A stretch of DNA of 42,664 nt from Lachnospiraceae bacterium (GTDB taxonomy: Bacteria > Bacillota > Clostridia > Lachnospirales > Lachnospiraceae). Of this stretch, positions 1 to 7,940 are shown one piece after another (the stretch's first letter is position 1; every line of letters begins with the position of its first letter). Location: assembly GCA_022510605.1 (NCBI GenBank), contig JAFLTB010000016.1, positions 1 to 42,664 on the forward strand. The letters are read 5' to 3'. Made by a program: the position numbers and the translations under genes. The notes under the pieces are model-generated. The model worked only from the letters and a program-made list of their open reading frames with translations. It did not search any database and had not been told where the DNA came from.

Positions 1-330
1 CTTCCCGTTATCTTCTTCGTAAAGATTTTCTTATACTTCTTATACAGCTTCTTCGGCACCTTCACAGTCTTTACAGAAGTTCCCTTAAAACATCCTTTGA
101 CCTTCTTTTTCGTCAGGCCCTCTGCCTTTACCGTGACGGTCTTTAACTTCTTATATCCCTTAAAGGCCCCTTTGGCTATCTTTGTCACCTTATATTTTTT
201 GCCCTTTATCTTCACAGTGGCCGGGACGGTGGCCTTCTTAGCAGACTTCTTCCCCTCGGCCTTTACATAGGTGACGGTATTCTTGCCTGTGGCCTTGTAG
301 ACTGCCTTTGTTGCACCGCTGCCTGCCGTG
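1..330 (-). repeat. Copy A of a C-terminal domain repeat (also at about 7975-8310)
   Basis: The DNA for the lysine-rich C-terminal domain recurs at about 7975-8310. By eye, 112 of the first 120 bases match. The match crosses coding sequence in the same frame, so this is a duplicated or exchanged protein module and not a mobile element. Confidence 0.8.
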
Positions 331-3300
331 GCTTTCTCTCCGACCTGGATGCCGGTGTCCTCTGGCGTCGGAGTCGGGGTCGGCTTTGTAGTCGGCACCG
401 GAGTGGCTTTCTTACCTGAATCTTTCGCACTCGGACTTAACGGGCCTACCGAAGTGGAATATAAAATCATGCCGGTGCTGTTGTTCGCCTTATTGTAAAC
501 GGAGACCCAGACATAATACGTCTTGTCATCCGGTTTAGAAACAGTGAGTTCTGTTCCGTCTGCCTGTTCATCGGCCACAATGTTTTCGCCTGCTTTATCC
601 GTAGTCAGAACCACATGAATACCTTCTGCTCCGGTATAATTCACCACACCGGCCGTCACAGTGCCATCTGCTTCCGCCAGCTTCAGGTGAGACTTATCAA
701 AGTTTTTCGGAATCCGGTTCATGTCAATATGCTCAGGGTCAGACCATTGGCCTTCAAAAGTCACACCACTATCCGGGTCTGTCCATTGGTAGCGCATACG
801 GAGATAGCAGTTTTCATCCCCGTCAATCCTGAAATTAGCTATTCTGCTGCCATCGGAGCCTGCGGACAGAGTCCTCTTTTTGTAATTTTTAAAGGCTGCG
901 TCCTCGGCATACTGCACGACTACTTGTGCGTGGCCGCCCAGGATTTCCGGCTCCACCTGCAGATATTTCTCGTCAGAGCCAAGAGACGGATACTTAAGTT
1001 CCAGCGTTTTATATGCTGTCTTCCCGGTGAATTCTTTCTCAATCCACTCACCATATACCCGATTGCCATCTTCCTCCACATATGGGTGAATCTTCAGAAG
1101 ATAGTGCCGTGTATTGTCAAGATTCTTAATCTCAATCCGATTGCCTTCCATAGTTCCTTTGGTAAGCAGGTTATTCGTGCTGTCTGCGCTGTAGAGCTCA
1201 TACTCCGCTCCGTCCGCCAAACGGCCGTTTACTTTCAGATTTTCTGCAATCCATGCCCGGATGGTTCCGTCTGCCACAAAACCGGCAAAGGAAGTTTCAC
1301 CGGATTCTTTCTCCGGGCCACTGTAAGCGGACACCTCTTCGCCGTACACCGTACCGTATTCTTCCTCACGGTATCCAAACATCCGCACATAGATGCCATC
1401 TTCACCCACCCCTTCAGGAAGGTCAAATTTCACTTTGACCGTGCCTTTGCTGCCGAGCACTTCTTCCGTTCCGGATGCTGCCACCGATGTGAAATTCTCA
1501 TCCTCCGAAAGGTAAATGTCCACTTTCCGTGCGTGGCTGATCTTATCGAAGGTGACCGTTGCCGTGCCGTCCTCCACATCTACTTTCAGATTTTTTGCCT
1601 GGCCCACTTCATAGCCGTATTCCACGTCATACTCCGTATAGGGACTGAACGGCACCGGAAGGTCAACATCGATCCGGTCCTCCGAGGAATCTTCCATCAT
1701 CTGGAGGTCCTCATAGTCGAACAGAACATCATAAGCCGGTCTGCCCAGATCGTCCTTTTCCTCCCAGGTGACGTTTTCATATAAAGACTTCGATATTCCA
1801 TTATGTTCTGCACGACTGTAATCCAGTATTGCGGGAGTACTTGTAAGAAACTGCCATTTTTGTGTAGGCATTCCATAGGAATTATAATAACGGACTTTTA
1901 CCCTGACCGGAACCTTGCGTGCGTCTGCCTCCTCCTTATCTGCCGGGAAACTGAGGTTAAACTGACTGGAACCATAACTCTCGGACGCTTGTTTGCCATT
2001 GAGCTGAACCCTGGAGCTTCCCGCCTCTCTTGCCCTGAGATAGGCGTGGTATTTGGTGTCCTCTCCGCTTGTGGTGTTACCATGATTCCACTTGTCCGTT
2101 TTCTGGTCATACGTCCAATTCCCGATTGCAAAAATATTGATTCCCATATATCCCTCATGTACCTCTTCAGCCGTTTTACCATCTATTTCGTCCGCCTGGG
2201 TTTCATAAGGATATTTAACTATTGTATAGTCTGAGGCAATCCCATACAGGCCCTTTGTTGGATCTACCAGCGGTTTCGTTAGTAATGGCTTCGCATAACA
2301 AGGAGCATACACATGACTCTCGGTCGTATCCTTCCAGGTAAGACACAGTTCCTGGATGTCAGGATTATCTTTTTGAAACAACTTGCCCAGCTGGGAATCC
2401 GAACAGAAATAGGAATATGGGATACTTCCGCACGCCCGGAAACAGTTTGATTCAAAAAGTTTGGCAAAATCTAAATCTTTTTTCTCTCTTTCTTCCTGTT
2501 CAACTTGTTCCTCTTTTTTATAATCTGACAAAGCATAAATCCTATTATAGCCAAACCCGGTCAAGGCATAGCAGCCGGATGATGGGTCAAAATCGGAAGT
2601 GATATCCTTATCAAGTCCTTCACCATAGCCGACATAGAGCCCCCGGTTCATGGTCCACCCCCGCCTCTGGTGAGCCGTCTCAGTCGAACCATAATAAAAT
2701 TCCTCGCAATACATGTATGAAACATAAGGCCAGTAAACTCCACCCCAAGTAGGTGTAGCAAGCACCCAAGGATGATGATAGGCAGCATCCTTTTCCACAT
2801 CTGCTTCTTTCAGCCCATACGTATTCCTTAAGAAGTCCCCATACTCTTCTCTGTCCGGCATCTCCCCATCCAAATTAAAGTAATAAATCCAGACTTTTCC
2901 CGTACTGTCCAGGACTCCTTTCTGGACCAGATCAAGCGGTGCATCGATGTCACTGACTATGTCATCCTTCCCATACCGCCGCCGGGCGAACACATCTCTT
3001 TCGTCCTGGGAAGTACAATAGGAATACAGATAGACGGTGGCATTGGAAGCCGGATTAAAATAGATCGCACGATCCATCCGCTGGTTCGCTTTCAGGGCAA
3101 AATAACCATTCACGGCATCAAAATCCTCCAATGCATCCTGATAAATCCCCCAGTAGTTGTCTATATTGCTGTCTTCACTGCAGTTCTCCCTGATATAGTT
3201 ACCCTGTCTGGAAAGATAATCCTGGTACATGATCTCAAGAAAACAGATCTGGTACATCTGGCGGTCAATGCACTGATTGATAAAGTCATACTGCGCCCCG

Positions 3301-4283
3301 GTAAACGGCATGGACAGCCAGGCATACTGGGCTGCATAGTCGATATAGGTGCGGTCTCCTGTCTGACCGCACAGATCGGTGGACATTTCGGTCACCATCG
3401 AATTCAGTTTGTCCGCCACCGTATAGCTTGTATACATCCTCTTCTCTACATCTTCCCCATCACCCAGATTTCCATTGCCCGTGTAAATCTGGCGCAGGCT
3501 TCTCACATAATCATCTTCTGCATCGTCCATCAGGCCCTTATTCTTATCGGAAGGATCATCGGTGTATTGCTTGGCGTATTGCATATACAGTTCAAAAAGG
3601 GTTAATGCATTTTTTACCGTCGTATCCGACGGGTATTCCACTTTGGCCCAGGCGTCATCCATATTCTTTCTTGCGTCTTTGATTTTCTGAACGGCATCAT
3701 TCGCCTGCTGGATCAGTACCGCATTGTTGATATCACTTTCCAGTTCTTTTTCAACCTCATCCAGCTTATCCACGATATCTGCGTCTACCACAGAGAGTGC
3801 ATAGAGGATATCCGACTCTACCTGAGCCACCTCTTCTACAATTCCTTCACACAGGCTTTCAATGGTATCCAGCTGTTTCTGCATATCATCTAACGTTTCC
3901 TGTATTCCGTTTAACTGATCGATAATCTGATTCAGTTTGGCCCCGGTGGTATTCTGCCCCAGTACAAAGGTGTTGACCCAGGAAGCAACCTGTGAGGCAC
4001 CACTGCTTCCTAATGCATTGTCAACATCTGTGGCAACCCCGGTGATTACCTTTCCTGCCAGATTTTTTCCATATGCCTTCAGACTTTTGAGACCGACCTG
4101 TCCCAGATTTAGTCCGACCATGGGTCCAACAACCGGATTTTCCTCTGCTGCCGCTGATACCTCGGATACCGGAGGCACGACTCCCACACAGCCGAGAAGC
4201 ATGAGCACTGCCATAAACAGTGCCATCATTCTCTTTTTCGCTCTGCGGGTAAAAATTTTATGTCTCTGGCGTTCTTTGTTCAT
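1..4283 (-). CDS. Large secreted surface protein, C-terminus cut by the window edge
   Basis: The frame stays open from the ATG at 4283 to the left edge, about 1,427 codons; I spot-checked translations along it. An ATG also lies at 4289, but 4283 gives the same ribosome-site spacing as the two paralogues upstream. A basic N-terminus and hydrophobic stretch form a signal peptide, with LLGC as a weak lipobox. Residues 50-220 are rich in helix-like Asp/Glu/Lys/Gln. A long aromatic-rich central region that I do not recognise follows, then FnIII-like beta segments (about 830-1200), a Pro/Thr linker (about 1290-1310) and a lysine-rich C-terminal domain (GKNTVTYVK..., KGCFKGTSVKTVKVPKK) like BspA/LRR_5 modules. 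That domain is nearly the same as the one ending the gene at 7941-10928. By comparison with it, about ten residues are missing at the edge. No sortase motif is visible. The role is unknown; surface display is inferred. Confidence 0.75.
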   Translation of the reverse strand, partial: MNKERQRHKIFTRRAKKRMMALFMAVLMLLGCVGVVPPVSEVSAAAEENPVVGPMVGLNLGQVGLKSLKAYGKNLAGKVITGVATDVDNALGSSGASQVASWVNTFVLGQNTTGAKLNQIIDQLNGIQETLDDMQKQLDTIESLCEGIVEEVAQVESDILYALSVVDADIVDKLDEVEKELESDINNAVLIQQANDAVQKIKDARKNMDDAWAKVEYPSDTTVKNALTLFELYMQYAKQYTDDPSDKNKGLMDDAEDDYVRSLRQIYTGNGNLGDGEDVEKRMYTSYTVADKLNSMVTEMSTDLCGQTGDRTYIDYAAQYAWLSMPFTGAQYDFINQCIDRQMYQICFLEIMYQDYLSRQGNYIRENCSEDSNIDNYWGIYQDALEDFDAVNGYFALKANQRMDRAIYFNPASNATVYLYSYCTSQDERDVFARRRYGKDDIVSDIDAPLDLVQKGVLDSTGKVWIYYFNLDGEMPDREEYGDFLRNTYGLKEADVEKDAAYHHPWVLATPTWGGVYWPYVSYMYCEEFYYGSTETAHQRRGWTMNRGLYVGYGEGLDKDITSDFDPSSGCYALTGFGYNRIYALSDYKKEEQVEQEEREKKDLDFAKLFESNCFRACGSIPYSYFCSDSQLGKLFQKDNPDIQELCLTWKDTTESHVYAPCYAKPLLTKPLVDPTKGLYGIASDYTIVKYPYETQADEIDGKTAEEVHEGYMGINIFAIGNWTYDQKTDKWNHGNTTSGEDTKYHAYLRAREAGSSRVQLNGKQASESYGSSQFNLSFPADKEEADARKVPVRVKVRYYNSYGMPTQKWQFLTSTPAILDYSRAEHNGISKSLYENVTWEEKDDLGRPAYDVLFDYEDLQMMEDSSEDRIDVDLPVPFSPYTEYDVEYGYEVGQAKNLKVDVEDGTATVTFDKISHARKVDIYLSEDENFTSVAASGTEEVLGSKGTVKVKFDLPEGVGEDGIYVRMFGYREEEYGTVYGEEVSAYSGPEKESGETSFAGFVADGTIRAWIAENLKVNGRLADGAEYELYSADSTNNLLTKGTMEGNRIEIKNLDNTRHYLLKIHPYVEEDGNRVYGEWIEKEFTGKTAYKTLELKYPSLGSDEKYLQVEPEILGGHAQVVVQYAEDAAFKNYKKRTLSAGSDGSRIANFRIDGDENCYLRMRYQWTDPDSGVTFEGQWSDPEHIDMNRIPKNFDKSHLKLAEADGTVTAGVVNYTGAEGIHVVLTTDKAGENIVADEQADGTELTVSKPDDKTYYVWVSVYNKANNSTGMILYSTSVGPLSPSAKDSGKKATPVPTTKPTPTPTPEDTGIQVGEKATAGSGATKAVYKATGKNTVTYVKAEGKKSAKKATVPATVKIKGKKYKVTKIAKGAFKGYKKLKTVTVKAEGLTKKKVKGCFKGTSVKTVKVPKKLYKKYKKIFTKKITG

Positions 4284-4311
4284 ACTCATTTTCTCCTTTC
4301 CGTCCTGTGGC

Positions 4312-7300
4312 TTATTTCACTGTTACTTTCACTTTTTTTGCATAACCATTTCTGGCATATACATAAATGCTGCATGTTCCCTTCCCCATGGCGGTTATCT
4401 TACCTTTCGCCGATACCTTCGCCACGCTGGTATCCGTGGACTGGTAACGGAACTCCTTCTCATGGGCATTCGAAAGCTTTTTCTTTTTCTTATCCACCAG
4501 CACGGTCTTTGCCTTGATTTTGGCAGTCTTTCCCGCTTTCAGGCTGTATTTACTCTGAGAGACTTTGACCTGCTTTGCATTGGTGTATTTTTTGTTATCC
4601 TTTCCCACAACATGGGCGGTAATGGACTTTCCAACTACGGTATTCCTGCCATCTGTCACCTTATAAGCGGCAACATATACCATGTAATTTTTCTTTCGGT
4701 TCAACTTTTTCCCGTTTATCTTTGTCACACTTATTTTCGTGGTTTTTGATTTCACCGTCTTGGTGGGTTTGGAGGAAAACTTCTTGTTGCAATACTGGAT
4801 ATATACCATGTAGCCATCCGCACCGGTTACTTTTCCCCAGCTCACAGCAATCTTTTTCCCTTTCTGGTCCACCTTCAGCTTTGCATTGAGAGAAATGCCA
4901 TTCTTCTGCTGCTGTTCCGGTGTGATAGTCTGGCCATTATCTCCCGGCTTAATATCATCCCCCGGCTTGGTATCATCTCCCGGCTTAGTATCGTCCCCCG
5001 GCTTGGTATCGTCGCCCGGTTTAGTATCGTCGCCCGGCTGGGGGTCGTCTCCCGGCTGGGGGTCCGTACTATCCTGTGGCAGTTTGGCAATGGTCTTGTC
5101 AATCTCTACCTCGTCACCTGCATCGCCTTTGGATAGTATCACCGTTCCGGTAATGCTGCCCTCTTCATCTACCGTGGCTTTCTCGATACTAAAATCACTT
5201 ATGGCAGCGATCACGTCTCCATAATTTTCTTGTTCCAGTGCCGCATTGACTGTTTTTTGAAGTTCCTCTGCTGTGGTGTCGTTGGTGGCAGTCATATCCT
5301 CCAGCGCCTCCTCTACCACTTCTCTGGCTGCCGCCACACGGGGGCCATCCGTCTTGATCACTTTCTCAAACTCCATCGTGTCGCTGGCATCGCCTTTGGA
5401 CACTGTTACAGTTCCGGTAATGCTTCCCTCCGCGTCCACAGTGGCTTTCTCGATACGAAAATCACTTATGGCAGCGATCACGTCTCCATAATTTTCTTTT
5501 CTCAGTGCCTGATTGATTGTTTTTTGAAGATTGTCTACCGTGGTATCGTTGGTGGCGGTCATATCCTTCAGTGCCTTCTCTACCACTTCTCTGGCTGCCG
5601 CCACGCGGGGTTCATCTGTCTTGATCACTTTCTCAAACTCCACCGTGTCGCTGACATTGTTTTTGGATACCGTCACGGTTCCGGTAATCTTCCCCGCCTT
5701 CTCCGCAGTGGCAATCTCTTTGTGAAATGAATCCACGGCAGATTTCATCTCCTTAAAACCGGCTGTTTCCAGTTCCGTCCGGATTGCGGTTTCGATATCA
5801 TTTTTTTCCGTGGCGTTGGTGACAGACATCTCTGCCAGTGTCTCCTCTGCCACATACCGGGCTGCATCTACATGATCCTGATCCCCCGATACGACGAAAA
5901 CTTTTACTTCCAATGTGGCTGACCTGTGGCTGTTATCTTTTATTTCCAGGTCGTCATCTATCCCCTCTGCCAGGGGCATAAAGCCCTTCGGCTCTTTTTC
6001 CACCGCTTTTATGGTAAGCTCATAGGTACCCCTGTCCGCCTCAGCCGGAATGATAAGGTCACTGCCTTCTATCCCGGCATTCAGTTTATTTTCATCACTC
6101 ACAATCTCATAGTCGAAATTGCCTGTAGTATCAATTTTTGTATCCCCCGCATACTGGATCCGCGGGTCCAGATTATACGTTTTTCCTTCTGTATGAACAC
6201 TGAGGACCGGAGTCTTTTTACCGGTAAACTGCGCCTTGGAAAAGGCGTAAAAATCGGTATCTACCGTTATCGCGTCCGCCTCCAGGAGCTTCCCGTCAGC
6301 GTCCACCCACACAAGTTCATATTCATCGGAGAGAAGCTGCAGCAGATGTTCCGGTTCTTCCGGCGGTTCCACCGCAGAGCCCGCATTGATATATTGTATG
6401 ATTTCCTGATCGGTCCCGATATGGAATACCGCTTTCACTACCTCTTTGTTCGTACCGGAAAATTCAGGGAATGAATCCTGTTTCGATAAATCCTGTCCCC
6501 AGACTAAGTCCTCCTGTGCCTCAGCGGAAGAATTGACTTTTTCGGGATGCTGCAGCAGCCATGCCACCTCACCGGATTCATACTCAGAAATGGTTTTCAT
6601 CTGTGCGCGGCCGGCAGTATCCCTGCCGCTATTTCGGTTATCCACACCGATGCCTCCCTGCCGCGTATCACTGGAATCACTGAGGTAGTAGCAGTTTGCT
6701 ACCGACCCCTGCCCCCGTTGCCCCAAAATTTGACCGACGTAGGTCGTACCCGTAACGCATCCCGTGTTGTGGCAGTTTTTCACATGACCATAATTATCAG
6801 CATCACCATCCATCCACGCGTATATGTATCCTGCAATTCCTCCTACCCTTGTGCTGCCCGTAACAGCCGCTGTATTATAGCAGTTCCGTACGACAGCTCC
6901 ATAAACTCTTCCCACAATTCCTCCTACCCCTTTGTTACTTGTTGTGACAATACCCATATTATAACATCTTTGCACTCCAGAGCTGACAACTTTGTTGTCG
7001 CAGTGGTACTCGCCACTCTCAGCACCCCCCACAATTCCACCGACGCCGGTCTCGCTTCCCCATTCGCTCGCAACTGAAATACTGCCCGTATTATAGCAGT
7101 CTTCGATAGAGCCGCAAGTCTCCCTATAAGTGTACCCCTCATCATCCTCGTTTGTCCCGGCATACCCTGCAATTCCACCGACGTAGATACGGTTGCCGCC
7201 CGACGACACTGAAATGTTGCCCGCATTATGGCAGTTTTTCACGGTGGTTCCCATGAAACCATATATATTCCCAATCACTCCCCCGACTCTGCAGTGATTA

Positions 7301-7896
7301 GTATTGCTGCTCGTAATCGTAACTTCACTCGTGCAATTTTCCATCACGTAGTTGCGCCCATCTGTATTCGATTCATTCGAAGGAGGATACATTCTCCCTA
7401 CAATCCCACCAATGTAGTAGTCTTCTTCACCATTTGTTGTAATTTTACCCTTTACTGTGAGATTTTTGATGTCTCTCCTACAATATCCAAACAAGCCAAA
7501 ATATTTGTTATCAGAAGAGCTGTCATTGCTAATGTAGTTGATATACAACCCTGATATTTGATGTCCGCTGCCATCAAAGTTGCCACAGAAGCTATCTTTG
7601 CTGCCTGTTCCAATCGGCGTCCATGACACTTCTTTTCCGTCGATATTCGGACCACATACTGTGGACAAGTCGATGTTATTCTCCAACTTAAAATATTTGC
7701 CCGTATACTCTTCGCCGTTGCTGACATTTTCAGCAAGCTGCTGGAGCTGCTCTGCTGTCTTAATCAAGTAGGGGTCGGTATCTGTGCCGGAGCCTCCGCC
7801 AAATTCGGTCGCCGCCGACACGGTTATCACCCCCTGTGGCAGCGCGGATAACCCCAGGCAAAAAATCAGTAATATGGATAGTAGCCTCCGTTTCAT
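4312..7896 (-). CDS. Secreted GLUG-repeat surface protein with 89-residue tandem repeats
   Basis: This encodes about 1,194 residues. I take ATG 7896 as the start, 10 nt after AAAGGAG; an in-frame TTG lies two codons upstream. A signal peptide ends near VSAA. Residues about 30-420 are a GLUG-type beta-helix with repeated VGGIVG/VGGIAG and NCYN motifs, as in the N-terminal regions of IgA1-protease-like (M26) and other Gram-positive surface proteins. Beta-rich segments follow. Then come three tandem units of about 89 residues, each containing AAREVVE, TNDTT and GSITGTVTVSKG. Seven six-residue units of the type PGDDTK form a linker. The end is an FnIII-like and a BIG2-like domain (SVAKVSAKGKITAMGKG). 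There is no LPXTG motif. It lies 44 bp after the upstream paralogue and 28 bp before the next, so the three are probably one transcript. An adhesin-like role is an inference. Confidence 0.85.
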   Translation of the reverse strand: MKRRLLSILLIFCLGLSALPQGVITVSAATEFGGGSGTDTDPYLIKTAEQLQQLAENVSNGEEYTGKYFKLENNIDLSTVCGPNIDGKEVSWTPIGTGSKDSFCGNFDGSGHQISGLYINYISNDSSSDNKYFGLFGYCRRDIKNLTVKGKITTNGEEDYYIGGIVGRMYPPSNESNTDGRNYVMENCTSEVTITSSNTNHCRVGGVIGNIYGFMGTTVKNCHNAGNISVSSGGNRIYVGGIAGYAGTNEDDEGYTYRETCGSIEDCYNTGSISVASEWGSETGVGGIVGGAESGEYHCDNKVVSSGVQRCYNMGIVTTSNKGVGGIVGRVYGAVVRNCYNTAAVTGSTRVGGIAGYIYAWMDGDADNYGHVKNCHNTGCVTGTTYVGQILGQRGQGSVANCYYLSDSSDTRQGGIGVDNRNSGRDTAGRAQMKTISEYESGEVAWLLQHPEKVNSSAEAQEDLVWGQDLSKQDSFPEFSGTNKEVVKAVFHIGTDQEIIQYINAGSAVEPPEEPEHLLQLLSDEYELVWVDADGKLLEADAITVDTDFYAFSKAQFTGKKTPVLSVHTEGKTYNLDPRIQYAGDTKIDTTGNFDYEIVSDENKLNAGIEGSDLIIPAEADRGTYELTIKAVEKEPKGFMPLAEGIDDDLEIKDNSHRSATLEVKVFVVSGDQDHVDAARYVAEETLAEMSVTNATEKNDIETAIRTELETAGFKEMKSAVDSFHKEIATAEKAGKITGTVTVSKNNVSDTVEFEKVIKTDEPRVAAAREVVEKALKDMTATNDTTVDNLQKTINQALRKENYGDVIAAISDFRIEKATVDAEGSITGTVTVSKGDASDTMEFEKVIKTDGPRVAAAREVVEEALEDMTATNDTTAEELQKTVNAALEQENYGDVIAAISDFSIEKATVDEEGSITGTVILSKGDAGDEVEIDKTIAKLPQDSTDPQPGDDPQPGDDTKPGDDTKPGDDTKPGDDTKPGDDIKPGDNGQTITPEQQQKNGISLNAKLKVDQKGKKIAVSWGKVTGADGYMVYIQYCNKKFSSKPTKTVKSKTTKISVTKINGKKLNRKKNYMVYVAAYKVTDGRNTVVGKSITAHVVGKDNKKYTNAKQVKVSQSKYSLKAGKTAKIKAKTVLVDKKKKKLSNAHEKEFRYQSTDTSVAKVSAKGKITAMGKGTCSIYVYARNGYAKKVKVTVK
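4936..5061 (-). repeat. Seven 18-bp tandem repeats coding the PGDD linker
   Basis: Seven consecutive 18-bp units code for PQPGDD twice, TKPGDD four times and IKPGDN once. The unit length keeps frame. Such a stretch can gain or lose units by slippage without breaking the protein. It separates the 89-residue repeats from the FnIII/BIG2 end. Confidence 0.9.
5097..5880 (-). repeat. Tandem 267-bp coding repeats (89 residues, three units)
   Basis: A marker sequence at 5191 recurs at 5458, giving a 267-bp period. The first two units as read on the plus strand are close in sequence over long stretches, and the third (protein-proximal) unit has diverged. Two diverged units of the same family sit in the paralogue at about 8490-9030. 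Confidence 0.85.
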
Positions 7897-7924
7897 AATC
7901 AATTTTCTCCTTTCACAGTGTTTT
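7834..7924 (-). repeat. Shared leader and signal-peptide repeat (also at about 10866-10956)
   Basis: About 90 bp covering the ribosome site, start and signal peptide codons differ at only a few positions from 10866-10956. Both contain GTGAAAGGAGAAAATTG followed by ATT ATG. The match fades upstream of the ribosome site, so the promoter itself is not duplicated. Confidence 0.8.
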
Positions 7925-7940
7925 GCTTTTTTTTGTAAGC

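Noticed and set aside
615-1784. A 389-codon open frame on the plus strand
   Set aside because: It lies opposite the large surface gene, whose frame stays open throughout, has no ribosome site and reads as low-quality Cys/His/Phe-rich protein.
4234-4283. Lipoprotein signal in the first surface protein (LLGC)
   Set aside because: The residue before Gly is Leu, which is unusual, the Cys is followed by a hydrophobic run, and the paralogues have ordinary signal peptidase I sites.
4941-5061. Regular short repeats that could suggest a CRISPR array
   Set aside because: The 18-bp units are contiguous with no spacers and encode a PGDD protein linker in frame.
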